Positions 6,704-14,806 of a DNA stretch of 44,302 nucleotides are shown one piece after another. Position 1 is the first letter of the stretch. The number at the start of each line of letters is the position of its first letter. Where the stretch lies: contig JAFYKY010000024.1 in the NCBI GenBank assembly GCA_017537345.1, forward strand, positions 1-44,302. Reading direction: 5' to 3'. Origin of the DNA: Clostridia bacterium (lineage in GTDB: Bacteria > Bacillota > Clostridia > Oscillospirales > CAG-382). Under the pieces are notes generated by a model. It was given only the letters and a program-made list of their open reading frames with translations, did not search any database and was not told where the DNA came from. The position numbers and the translations under genes are program-made.

Positions 6704-7426
6704 TTACTTTTTAACCCGTTTCGTGCCGTTGAAATTCTCTGTGGTGCCGCCGGTCAAAAAGCGTATTGAGCGCTCTACGGAATCCTTACTGTTACCCCAG
6801 GGCTGATCGTCAAAACGGTAATCAAACTTGCGGCAAAACCAGGAAACGTCATCCTTCAAGGTGTCCAGATAACCTCTCACCAGCTTGTCCGCATCTTCAA
6901 AAAGATTTGCGTAAACCTTTTTGGGAAGATTGGATGAAGCGCAGGTAAGCAATCTGCGGTAATGGGGAAGACAGATAACGGATGCGGAATTGAACTTGTT
7001 TCTAAACTCCTCTTCCGTGTGGTAAAGATATACTGCGGTTGCGATCATTTTGGAAAACTTTTCTTCTATCCTTTCGCAAACGTAACAGCTTTCTTCCAGT
7101 TCCGCAATATTTTTTATGGGCTTCGCGGATGCGTCCTTGGCAAGAAATCCGCCGGGTGCAAGATCTTTTTTCAGTGTTTCGAGATGGCTTTCCAGAGTGA
7201 GCGCCATTCCCAGACGATTTTTCATTGTAAACATACGTCTGTAATGCTTTCCGCAAAAGCCTTTTTCATTGGTTTTTTTGCGTATATCAGGCTCCATCAT
7301 GGATGCGCCCAGAATTAGATCAAGTTCGGTTTCTTCAAGCTCTTCAAACAGCATACAAAAGGGGCAGTTTCCGCCGCAGCTTTCAAATGCTTCGTTAACA
7401 GGGATGGTATATATATGTTCCTGCAA
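6704..7426 (-). CDS. DUF6062 family protein with Cys/His metal-site motifs
   Basis: 240 residues. Paired Cys/His motifs recur: C17, C21 and C24 (CGGNCPFC); C58 and H61 (CGKH); C114 and C117 (CYVC); C152 and H155 (CLPH). This two-fold pattern suggests two zinc or iron sites in a duplicated fold. I place it in DUF6062, a Clostridia family without a known function. The start is a TTG at 7426, chosen because GAGGTGAT lies eight bases upstream and the frame has no better start. It is transcribed away from the glycosylase gene at 7494 from its own promoter and ends at a strong terminator. Confidence 0.85.
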   Translation of the reverse strand: MQEHIYTIPVNEAFESCGGNCPFCMLFEELEETELDLILGASMMEPDIRKKTNEKGFCGKHYRRMFTMKNRLGMALTLESHLETLKKDLAPGGFLAKDASAKPIKNIAELEESCYVCERIEEKFSKMIATAVYLYHTEEEFRNKFNSASVICLPHYRRLLTCASSNLPKKVYANLFEDADKLVRGYLDTLKDDVSWFCRKFDYRFDDQPWGNSKDSVERSIRFLTGGTTENFNGTKRVKK

Positions 7427-7449
7427 AAAAATATCACCTCTTTAAGCTT

Positions 7450-7478
7450 ATTATACATTAGCATATTAAGATTTGCAA
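7450..7478 (-). promoter_or_regulatory. Sigma-A promoter for the DUF6062 gene
   Basis: On the minus strand, TTGCAA (7473-7478), a 17-bp spacer and a perfect TATAAT (7450-7455), 24 bp before the TTG start. Confidence 0.7.
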
Positions 7479-7493
7479 TACCAAGGTTTAACT

Positions 7494-8327
7494 ATGAACG
7501 TAATTTTTGAAAACGAAAAAGTAATAATTAAAAATCAACCCCATCTTTCCCTTGATCTCACCTTTGATTGCGGCCAGTGCTTCCGTTTTAATAAAAACGC
7601 AGACGGTATGTGGCAGGGAGTGGCTTTCGGCAAAACACTTATGGGTTATACCCAAGGCGCAGATACCGTGCTTTTTTGCAAAAAGGAAGATTATCTTTCC
7701 GTGTGGGAAGAGTTTTTTGATCTTAAAAGAGATTATTCGGTTATCCAAAGCTCTTTTTCCCACGATCAAAATGTTTCCCACGCGGCGGAAATAGGGAAGG
7801 GTATTCGTATTTTAAAGCAGGATAAATGGGAAACTCTTATTTCCTTTATAATTTCGCAAAACAACAATATACCCCGTATCAAAAAGATCATCGAAGCTAT
7901 GTGCGAATTGTTGGGCGAACCTCTGGAAAACGGGTCATACTCTTTTCCCACTCCCGAAAAAATTTGGTCTGCCGGGGCGGAAGGACTTGCGCCAATAAAG
8001 GCTGGCTTCCGTGTCAAATACATACTGGATGCGGCGCACCGCGTCTTAAACGGAGAGACCGACCTTGAATATATTGCCTCTCTTTCCTACGAAGAGGCGG
8101 AAAACGAGCTTATGAAGATAAAAGGTGTAGGCAAAAAGGTGGCGTCCTGCGTGCTTTTGTTCGGTTACGGATTTTTATCCGCTTTTCCCGTAGACGTTTG
8201 GGTAAAAAGGGTAATAGAAAAGTATTATGACGAATCCTTTGATCCTTTATCATTGGGCGAATATGCAGGTATTGCCCAGCAGTATCTGTTTTACAGAGAA
8301 AGGTATCTGCTTTCCGCCGAAAATTAA
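7494..8327 (+). CDS. 8-oxoguanine DNA glycosylase/AP lyase (OGG1-type)
   Basis: 277 residues. An OGG_N-like domain (about 1-100, with DCGQCFRF) precedes an HhH-GPD domain. The helix-hairpin-helix GVGKKVASC holds K215, which aligns with the Schiff-base lysine of human OGG1, and PVDVWVKR holds the catalytic D234. It would excise 8-oxoguanine from DNA and nick the abasic site. The ATG at 7494 has AAGG eight bases upstream; an in-frame TTG at 7473 has no Shine-Dalgarno sequence and would cut into the divergent promoter. Bacterial OGG1-type enzymes are common in Clostridia. It is convergent with the tiny gene at 8389. Confidence 0.92.
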   Translation: MNVIFENEKVIIKNQPHLSLDLTFDCGQCFRFNKNADGMWQGVAFGKTLMGYTQGADTVLFCKKEDYLSVWEEFFDLKRDYSVIQSSFSHDQNVSHAAEIGKGIRILKQDKWETLISFIISQNNNIPRIKKIIEAMCELLGEPLENGSYSFPTPEKIWSAGAEGLAPIKAGFRVKYILDAAHRVLNGETDLEYIASLSYEEAENELMKIKGVGKKVASCVLLFGYGFLSAFPVDVWVKRVIEKYYDESFDPLSLGEYAGIAQQYLFYRERYLLSAEN

Positions 8328-8351
8328 AGACCTGCCAAAAAAAGGCAGGTC
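8321..8351 (-). terminator. Rho-independent terminator of the Cys-rich peptide gene
   Basis: On the minus strand GACCTGCC pairs perfectly with GGCAGGTC across a seven-T loop, followed by TTTAATTTT. It overlaps the stop codon of the convergent glycosylase gene. Confidence 0.75.
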
Positions 8352-8388
8352 CTTAACACCTCTGTCAGCAAGAGGTTTTTCGCGGTGT

Positions 8389-8484
8389 TCAGCCGCAGCA
8401 GCAACAGATGATGATCGCGATAAGAATAATGATCCAGCAGCAATTACCGCCGTTGTTTCCAAAGAATTGATCAAAGCAAGCCAT
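8389..8484 (-). CDS. 31-residue Cys-rich single-helix membrane peptide
   Basis: A short frame I translated by hand. ATG at 8484 follows GGAGG with nine bases between, and TGA is at 8389-8391. The peptide has a polar N-terminus (MACFDQFFGNNGGN), then CCW, an Ile-rich hydrophobic stretch (residues 18-26), and ends CCCCG. It would form one short membrane helix capped by cysteines at both ends, seven Cys in 31 residues. A terminator follows at 8351-8321. Tiny proteins with this make-up (Gly/Asn, CCW, poly-Ile, CCCC) recur in Clostridia under hypothetical names; I know of no function. Links to sporulation or metal binding would be guesses. Confidence 0.7.
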   Translation of the reverse strand: MACFDQFFGNNGGNCCWIIILIAIIICCCCG

Positions 8485-8587
8485 CGGGCATCCTCCCTTC
8501 CTATTTGCATAGTATGTGTTGTTTTTAAAATGTGTTACCCGGTTTTTTGCCGTCCTATATTACAGTTGTATGCGAGGTAGTTAAAAA

Positions 8588-9148
8588 ATGATAATTCTTG
8601 CTTCAAAATCTCCCAGAAGAAAAGAAATACTAGAAAACCTTGGGTTTGAATACCGCTGTGTACCGGCGGAAACAGATGAAACTCCCGTGGAAGGTATGTC
8701 CCCTGCGGATACGGTAATGCTGTTTTCACAGCGCAAAGCCTTTGCCGTAAAGGACGAGGCGGGCGAGGGCGATATCGTTCTGGGAATGGACACTATGGTG
8801 TGTATCGACGGCGAGCTTTTGGGCAAGCCAAGGGATGAAGAGGATGCTTTCCGTATGCTCAAAATGTTGAGTGGCAGAAAGCACAACGTTATTACGGGAT
8901 ATACCGTAATATGCGGAAACAAATGGGAAAGCGGATGCGTTTCCACCGACGTGTATTTCCGTCCTCTTACGGATTCCGAAATCCGCTGGTATATCTCCAC
9001 GAAAGAACCTATGGACAAAGCGGGAAGTTACGCAGTTCAGGGCAAGGGAAGTCTTTTTGTGGAAGCTGTGGAGGGAGATTTCTTTTCCGTTGTCGGATTT
9101 CCCGTCTGTACAGTGTTCAAGGTAGTAAAAAAATTAAAAAACGGTTAA
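8588..9148 (+). CDS. maf: Maf family nucleoside-triphosphate pyrophosphatase
   Basis: 186 residues, full length. It hydrolyses dTTP, UTP or modified nucleotides to monophosphates; in Bacillus, Maf also affects septation. The N-terminal signature LASKSPRRKEIL and the metal-site region DETPVEG are present, as are LGMDTMV, GKPRD and DKAGSYAVQGKG. GAGG lies 11 bases before the ATG. It stands alone between the Cys-rich peptide gene and the promoter of the 9230 gene. Confidence 0.95.
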   Translation: MIILASKSPRRKEILENLGFEYRCVPAETDETPVEGMSPADTVMLFSQRKAFAVKDEAGEGDIVLGMDTMVCIDGELLGKPRDEEDAFRMLKMLSGRKHNVITGYTVICGNKWESGCVSTDVYFRPLTDSEIRWYISTKEPMDKAGSYAVQGKGSLFVEAVEGDFFSVVGFPVCTVFKVVKKLKNG

Positions 9149-9166
9149 CAAATATTCTAAATACAA

Positions 9167-9195
9167 TTGACTTTAAACATAAAACTGTGTATAAT
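9167..9195 (+). promoter_or_regulatory. Sigma-A promoter for the secreted protein at 9230
   Basis: TTGACT (9167-9172), a 17-bp spacer and a perfect TATAAT (9190-9195). It puts transcription start near 9202, so the coding region must begin at 9230 and not at the in-frame upstream start at 9167. Confidence 0.85.
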
Positions 9196-9229
9196 TGATA
9201 TGAAATTTCAATACAAGGAGACGACATTT

Positions 9230-11884
9230 ATGAAATTCACCAAAAAAGCGTTGGCGCTCGTTTTAGCGCTCGTTATGGTCGGCTCTCTCGCATCCGTTAT
9301 GGCTTTCGCAGATTTCAGTATGAAAGCTACTTCGGAAGCATACGAGGTGGACGATAACGTCTTCTACACCAGCTATGAAGTTACCAGCGGTGTAAACGGC
9401 AACAAGGTTGCTACTCAGATCCTTGAGTTCGACCCTGCAGACGGTTACGTTCCCGTTGTATTCGGCGGTAACGCAGGCTGGTCCTACAAGCTTGACAAAC
9501 AGTATGAAAAAGCTTCTCTCGAGCGTTGGGGTTATGAACCCGTTGCTATTATCAACGGTTCTTTCTTCAATATGTCCAACGGCTTCCTTAACAGTATCAA
9601 TATTACCGACGGCAGAATAGTCTGCGCTCACGTTGGTTATACCGGCGAAATGGTTACCTTTGACAGCAAGGGTGTTATGACCGTTGTTAAGAGCAGCCTT
9701 GATTACAAGCTTTATGCAAACGGCGCAGAGCTTAAAAATGCTCTTTGCTACATAAATAAGATCGACGGCGCAGCGGCAAACGATAAGGTTTATTATTGGG
9801 ATTCCGCTTGCGGCTCTATCTCCGATTCCGCTGAATACGAAAAAGGCGTTGAGGTAGTTTGCAACAAGGTAAACAATACCGAGCTTTCCGTAGGCGGCAC
9901 TCTGGTAGGCGAAGTTGTTTCCGTAGGAACCGACACCAAGGGTACAAACTTTACCAAAGACCAGTTCGTTCTTTACTGCAAAAACGGTTCTCCCTTCGCG
10001 GAAACCCTTAAGAATCTTAAAGCAGGCGACGAAGTTCAGATCTCCGTTAACGAATCTATCGAAGCATCCAGAGAAGTTATGGAAAACTGCTCTTCCGCTA
10101 TCGAAAACGTAGGCTGGCTGGTTAAAGACGGCGTTGACCAGACTTATATCCAGTCCAGTATCGGTACGCACTCCGTAACTCTTGACAGAGGCTGGACCGC
10201 ATTCGGCGTAAAGGAAGACGGCTCTTACGTATTCCTTACCTCTACCGACGGCGGCGCAGGAAGCGGCAAGTGTATCACTCTCCGCGACGTAGCCAAGACT
10301 ATGATGGAACTGGGCTGTGTTAACGTTATCCGTATGGACGGCGGCGGATCCTCCGCTATGTACCTTGCAGACGCAGGTGACGGAAACCCCGGTTACGCTC
10401 AGTATTCTTCCCGTACCGTTCCCGATTGTATAATGGTAGTTAAGGCTTCCTCTATGGCTCCTTCTGAGGAACTTGTTGCAGCGCTTGATACCGCTATCGA
10501 AGGCGCAGAAGCAGCAGAAGCATCTGCAGCTCTTACCACTGCTCTTGAAGCAGCAAAGGCTATCCGCGCAGACGAAAGATCTACCGAAGGCGATTATAAG
10601 CGCGCTATAATGAAGATCTCCGCTGCTCTCGCAGGAAAGCAGGAGCTTCAGGCGCTCGTTGCAAAGGTTGCAAACGTTAAATTTACCGATTACTCCCAGT
10701 TCGTTCTTGATAACCTCCGCGTTGCATACGACGCAGCAAGCTCCGTCGTGGCAAGCAAAGAGGCTACCGCAAAAGAAATTAAGAACGCATACAATGAACT
10801 TCTTTACTGGTATTCTCTTTCCGGCGACCAGTCTGTAAATGTTGCGTTTGGCAAGGATTATACCGCATCTTCTAAGTCTAACGCTTCTTATACCGATACC
10901 GACGGTGTTGAACTTACCGACGGTGCTTTCGGCAACGGCGGCGATGCATATTCTCCCACTTGGGCAGGCTATAACGGCGCTTCCGGCGGAAAGTACGAAT
11001 TCGTTATCGACCTTGGCGAAAAGTTCGAAAATATCGGTTCCTTCAGCGTAAACGTTCTTCAGCTCAAGAGCTGGGGTATCGGCGTACCCAAGAATATCAA
11101 GGTATACGTTTCCGACGATAATACCAACTGGAAAGAAGCAGCTTCTCTGGACGTTTCTTCCGATATTTACAATTCCACCGCGCAGGATGCTCATACTCTT
11201 ACCGCTAAGCCCGAAACCGCAGTTTCCGGCAGATACGTTAAGTTTGAGCTTACCGCTTCCACTACGTTCATCTTCATTGCAGAAGCAACCGTAAACGTTG
11301 ATTTTGCCGCTATCGAAGAAGGATTGTATCTCACCGCGTTCAACACTTCCATTCTCGCGGACTACACCTCCATCTTCACCTCCGGCACCATAACCGGCGC
11401 TTCTCACAACCCCAAGTGGACCCAGAACCTCTGGCTTGAGTGGAACGAAGCTCTTGAAGCGTACGTTGTAACCAAGACCGCATTCGGCGGCGGTTCCTTC
11501 AGCGATTACACCCTTAAGGAAGGCGAGATCATTATCGCCGTTCACCACGATTCTGCTGTTGCGGAAATGAACCAGAAGCTTGCAAAAGCTGCTAAGGTTG
11601 GCGATATTCTCGTGCTCAACGGTATTGATATCGAAAAGCTTTCCACCGATATCGGCGCGTACTTCTATTTCGAAGCAGGCTTCAAGCCCGGCGACGTTAA
11701 TATGGACGGCGACCTTACCGCAACCGATTACCTTATGGTAAGAAGAGCTGTTCTCGGTCTTATCGAGCTTGATGATTATCAGAAGAAGCTTGCAGACGTT
11801 AACGGCAACGGCAAGATAGATGCAAACGACTACATTATGGTTAAGCGCGCATGCCTCGGCACTTACACCATCAAGGGTTGGTAA
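9230..11884 (+). CDS. Secreted NAGPA-type phosphodiester glycosidase with discoidin, orphan module and dockerin
   Basis: 884 residues; ATG at 9230 behind AAGGAG. Order: signal peptide (1-27); NAGPA/phosphodiester glycosidase domain (about 60-405) with IINGSFFN (108-115) and the catalytic-type DGGGSS (370-375); an Ala-rich helical FIVAR-like region (412-530); an F5/8C discoidin domain (536-690); a module (698-815) shared with the 1045 and 42935 proteins; and a type I dockerin (820-878) with duplicated calcium loops GDVNMDGD and ADVNGNGK. NAGPA domains uncover N-acetylglucosamine from phosphodiesters, so wall teichoic or phosphoglycan substrates are plausible. The dockerin implies docking on a cohesin scaffold, which is not in the window. 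Codon use marks high expression. Confidence 0.9.
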   Translation: MKFTKKALALVLALVMVGSLASVMAFADFSMKATSEAYEVDDNVFYTSYEVTSGVNGNKVATQILEFDPADGYVPVVFGGNAGWSYKLDKQYEKASLERWGYEPVAIINGSFFNMSNGFLNSINITDGRIVCAHVGYTGEMVTFDSKGVMTVVKSSLDYKLYANGAELKNALCYINKIDGAAANDKVYYWDSACGSISDSAEYEKGVEVVCNKVNNTELSVGGTLVGEVVSVGTDTKGTNFTKDQFVLYCKNGSPFAETLKNLKAGDEVQISVNESIEASREVMENCSSAIENVGWLVKDGVDQTYIQSSIGTHSVTLDRGWTAFGVKEDGSYVFLTSTDGGAGSGKCITLRDVAKTMMELGCVNVIRMDGGGSSAMYLADAGDGNPGYAQYSSRTVPDCIMVVKASSMAPSEELVAALDTAIEGAEAAEASAALTTALEAAKAIRADERSTEGDYKRAIMKISAALAGKQELQALVAKVANVKFTDYSQFVLDNLRVAYDAASSVVASKEATAKEIKNAYNELLYWYSLSGDQSVNVAFGKDYTASSKSNASYTDTDGVELTDGAFGNGGDAYSPTWAGYNGASGGKYEFVIDLGEKFENIGSFSVNVLQLKSWGIGVPKNIKVYVSDDNTNWKEAASLDVSSDIYNSTAQDAHTLTAKPETAVSGRYVKFELTASTTFIFIAEATVNVDFAAIEEGLYLTAFNTSILADYTSIFTSGTITGASHNPKWTQNLWLEWNEALEAYVVTKTAFGGGSFSDYTLKEGEIIIAVHHDSAVAEMNQKLAKAAKVGDILVLNGIDIEKLSTDIGAYFYFEAGFKPGDVNMDGDLTATDYLMVRRAVLGLIELDDYQKKLADVNGNGKIDANDYIMVKRACLGTYTIKGW

Positions 11885-11903
11885 TTAACAAAAACCAATA
11901 ATT

Positions 11904-11936
11904 ATACCGCACTCAAACGAGTGCGGTATTTTTTTA
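11904..11936 (+). terminator. Rho-independent terminator of the 9230 gene
   Basis: A perfect 11-bp stem ATACCGCACTC/GAGTGCGGTAT with the loop AAAC and a run of six or more Ts, 20 bp after the stop codon. Confidence 0.93.
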
Positions 11937-11972
11937 TCTTTTATTAAGTATAATTACGGGAGGTGATATAAA

Positions 11973-12668
11973 ATGATTTCCGCAATTGCTTTTTTCTTTT
12001 CCCGTATCGTTTGTATGTTTTTGCGTGTTTCCGGCGGCAACAATTTTCCGCCGCCTTTAAGCGCAAAGGAAGAAAAACACTATTTTGATCTGGCGCGCAA
12101 AGGGGATATTTCCGCAAGAAATACACTTATCGAGCATAATTTGCGTCTTGTTGCCCATATCGTGAAAAAATATTATTCTTCTTATCCCGATCAGGATGAT
12201 CTGGTGTCTATAGGAACTATAGGACTTATAAAAGCGATCGATTCTTTCGATATCGAAAACGGCACCCGTTTTGCCACTTATGCGGGAAAATGTCTGCAAA
12301 ACGAAATACTTATGTATTTCCGTTCCCGCAAAAAGCTTTCCTGCGAAGTAAGTATAGAAGAACCGGTGGACGTGGATAAAGACGGAAATCCCTTAACATA
12401 TATGGACATAATAAGCACGGACGAGGATATGGTGGATCAGATAGATATCCGTATCCGTTCCTCTGCCGCGTATAAAGCCATAAACACCGTGCTTACCCCA
12501 AGAGAAAAAGCCATAATTCTTTTGCGTTACGGACTTACGGAGCAGGGAAAGGTGTATCCCCAAAGAGAGGTGGCGGAAAAAATGGGCATTTCCCGTTCCT
12601 ACGTTTCCCGTCTTGAAAAGGGCGCTCTGGAAAAGCTGTGCGCATATATGGAAAAGCGCAGGATATAA
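11973..12668 (+). CDS. sigK: RNA polymerase sporulation sigma factor, pro-sigma-K
   Basis: 231 residues. Region 2 reads LIEHNLRLVAHIVKKYY and DLVSIGTIGLIKAIDSF, and region 4 ends in MGISRSYVSRLEKGAL, matching mother-cell sigma-K. The first 20 or so residues are hydrophobic (AIAFFFSRIVCMF) ahead of FPPPLS, as in the Bacillus pro-sequence removed by SpoIVFB. That suggests sigma-K here is made inactive and then cleaved, unlike C. difficile, which lacks the pro-sequence. The gene is not interrupted by a skin element. GGGAGGTGAT precedes the ATG. I could not assign a sigma-E promoter with confidence. It marks the organism as a spore former or a recent descendant of one. Confidence 0.93.
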   Translation: MISAIAFFFSRIVCMFLRVSGGNNFPPPLSAKEEKHYFDLARKGDISARNTLIEHNLRLVAHIVKKYYSSYPDQDDLVSIGTIGLIKAIDSFDIENGTRFATYAGKCLQNEILMYFRSRKKLSCEVSIEEPVDVDKDGNPLTYMDIISTDEDMVDQIDIRIRSSAAYKAINTVLTPREKAIILLRYGLTEQGKVYPQREVAEKMGISRSYVSRLEKGALEKLCAYMEKRRI

Positions 12669-12699
12669 ATATTTTTAAATGACGGATTTTAAAAAACGC

Positions 12700-12728
12700 T
12701 TGAAATGACGGTCAGTATATAGTATAAT
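12700..12728 (+). promoter_or_regulatory. Sigma-A promoter for the 12758 operon
   Basis: TTGAAA (12700-12705), a 17-bp spacer and a perfect TATAAT (12723-12728), 29 bp before the start codon. Confidence 0.78.
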
Positions 12729-12757
12729 CAAACTATAAATATAAAGGATTTTTTTGT

Positions 12758-13252
12758 ATGTTACCCTATTTACTGGTATTTGCTTTAAGTATGGTTCCCG
12801 TGCTGGAACTGAGAGCCGCTTTGCCGTTGGCGCTGTTGGTTTACGATATGAATCCCGCCGTAGCGATATTGCTTACATTTCTCGGCAATATGCTTCCCGT
12901 GCCTTTTCTGGTGCTGTGGGGAAGACAGGTGCTTGAGTGGCTGGCATCCTTCAAAACTCTGGGCGGTCCGTTCCGCTGGATACTCCGTCTTGGTGAAAAA
13001 AAGGTTTCCAAAATGCATCGCACGCTTTTCGTGGGACTTCTTCTGTTCGTTGCGGTGCCCCTTCCCGGAACCGGCGCCTGGACGGGTTCGTTAATAGCGC
13101 TTACTCTTAATCTTAAACTGAAAAAAGCCGTACCGCCTATTGCGCTTGGCGTGCTGGTAGCAGGAATTATAGTGGCTGTAGCTTGCTTTGCGGGGGGCGG
13201 ATTGGCAGAGCTTTTCGTTTCGGATAAGCTTATAAACATTTTTAGCAAATGA
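12758..13252 (+). CDS. Small multidrug-export family membrane protein (COG2426)
   Basis: 164 residues with about four hydrophobic helices. The N-terminus VPVLELRAALPLAL, a GNMLPVP motif near 42-48, and PLPGTGAWTGSLIA (about 101-114) are typical of the Sm_multidrug_ex family. Despite the family name, transport activity is poorly documented, so the substrate is unknown. It is the first gene after the promoter at 12700, and the solute-binding protein gene starts 13 bp after its stop, so the two are probably cotranscribed. Confidence 0.85.
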   Translation: MLPYLLVFALSMVPVLELRAALPLALLVYDMNPAVAILLTFLGNMLPVPFLVLWGRQVLEWLASFKTLGGPFRWILRLGEKKVSKMHRTLFVGLLLFVAVPLPGTGAWTGSLIALTLNLKLKKAVPPIALGVLVAGIIVAVACFAGGGLAELFVSDKLINIFSK

Positions 13253-13265
13253 AAGGATGTTTAAC

Positions 13266-14792
13266 GTGAAAAAAAGACTGCTTTCGTGTATTTTGCTTTT
13301 GGTTATGGCGGTGGGTATGCTTGCCGCTTGTAACGAAGGAGGAAAGGACGATCCTTCTGCCGATGTTTCCGAGGGAGAAACCTTTTTCGGATTTTCCCTG
13401 CCCGAAAATATTGAAAAATACAACGGCAAAAAGGTAAAGGTGCTTTCCACCTCCACCAATGACGATTGGTCTTACCAGATACAGCCTTCTTCCAATCCTT
13501 TGTTTTCCGCCGAAAGCGTTTCCGGTATCGTTACCGCCGCATCCGAGCGTACGAGATTGGTAGAGCAGGTTTTCGGTATAACCATAGAGGAGCAGGTGGT
13601 GTACACCTCCAACCGTTACGGCGGTGAAATGTATCAGCGTATCATATCCGATCTTACTATCGGCGGCGGTGATTATCTGTTCTGTCTGCCTGCATCCACG
13701 GAGGCGGCAATGCTTGCCGCAGAGGGTGTTCTGCGGGATCTTACTACGGTGGAAACGCTCGATATCACCAACGAATGGTGGTCGCAATCCTTTAACGATC
13801 AGGTTGCTATTGCGGGAAGCGTGTATTTCACTATCGGCGATATAGGCTACGTAAACAAAAACGCCACCCTTTTCGTAGCGTTCAACAAAAATATGGTAGA
13901 GGAAAAACACCTGCTTGATGATTACGGTTATTCCTCTTTTTACGAAATGGTAGACGAAGGCGCCTGGACGCAGGACGTAATGTTCTCTATGTCAAAAGCC
14001 GTTTATCAGGATCTTAACGAAAACAATAAATCTGACGTAGGCGATATTCTGGGATTTGCCCAGCAGGACAGCGTTATTGCTTGTCTGCTTTCCGGCGCGG
14101 GCGAAACTATTGCTTCTCCTGATGCTGATGGGTATCCTTCGCTTACCATTAACAACGAACGCGCTATTACCATAATTTCCGAAGCGCAGGATTATTTGCA
14201 GAATCCCCAAAGCGGATTTGTTTCCGCAAACGATTATTTTAACGTTTCCTCCGTTCCCGTTTCCGACGTTATAGTTCCGGAGTTCAAGTCCGACCGTTTG
14301 CTGTTCCTTATGGAAGCGGTGCTTAATCTGCCTCTGCTTCGTGATATGGAAAACGATTTCGGCGTGCTTCCTCTTCCCAAATACGATGAAGAGCAGGAGG
14401 AATATTATTCCCGTATCGGTGCCTGGTCCTGCGATACGGTATGTATCCCCACTTTTGTGGATGGAAACGATCTTGAGCTGGCGGGCTACGTGCTTGAAGC
14501 GCTGGGCGCCGCATCCAGAGCAAATCTTAACAGAGTATATTACGAGCAGACGCTTCAGTACCAGATCTCCCGCGATGACGAATCTATGCGTATGCTGGAT
14601 ATAATCTTTGAATCCCGTATTCCCGATATGTGTGAAATCTACCGTTGGGGCACTATGTACAGCGTAGTTACCGGTATGTACAAAGCAGGTAAAGATACCT
14701 TCGCTTCCGCTTATGAAAAAGCAGAACCGGGCACTCTTACCGCAATGGAAGAAACAATAGAAATATTTAAGTCACTCCAAAAGAGTAACTGA
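13266..14792 (+). CDS. Sugar-type ABC solute-binding lipoprotein
   Basis: 508 residues. The lipoprotein signal peptide ends in LAAC (Cys22), then comes a Gly/Asp/Glu-rich linker and a large periplasmic-binding-protein fold of family 1 type (YNGKKVKVLS near the start, YGYSSFYEMVDEG, VGDILGFAQ, and a hinge-region FGVLPLPKY). It would bind a sugar or oligosaccharide outside the cell. The start is a GTG at 13266 with AAAGGA eight bases upstream; the in-frame ATG at 13257 overlaps that Shine-Dalgarno sequence. No ABC permease or ATPase gene is adjacent, so partners must be encoded elsewhere. The next two genes handle sugars, which supports a carbohydrate ligand. Confidence 0.85.
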   Translation: MKKRLLSCILLLVMAVGMLAACNEGGKDDPSADVSEGETFFGFSLPENIEKYNGKKVKVLSTSTNDDWSYQIQPSSNPLFSAESVSGIVTAASERTRLVEQVFGITIEEQVVYTSNRYGGEMYQRIISDLTIGGGDYLFCLPASTEAAMLAAEGVLRDLTTVETLDITNEWWSQSFNDQVAIAGSVYFTIGDIGYVNKNATLFVAFNKNMVEEKHLLDDYGYSSFYEMVDEGAWTQDVMFSMSKAVYQDLNENNKSDVGDILGFAQQDSVIACLLSGAGETIASPDADGYPSLTINNERAITIISEAQDYLQNPQSGFVSANDYFNVSSVPVSDVIVPEFKSDRLLFLMEAVLNLPLLRDMENDFGVLPLPKYDEEQEEYYSRIGAWSCDTVCIPTFVDGNDLELAGYVLEALGAASRANLNRVYYEQTLQYQISRDDESMRMLDIIFESRIPDMCEIYRWGTMYSVVTGMYKAGKDTFASAYEKAEPGTLTAMEETIEIFKSLQKSN

Positions 14793-14806
14793 AAGGATAA
14801 ATAATT

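Noticed and set aside
9263..11548. A 761-codon frame antisense to the 9230 gene
   Set aside because: Same cause. The sense strand has recognisable NAGPA and dockerin motifs; the antisense product looks like no protein family.
11973..12668. Interruption of sigK by a skin-like element
   Set aside because: The gene is continuous from region 2 to region 4 with no recombinase.
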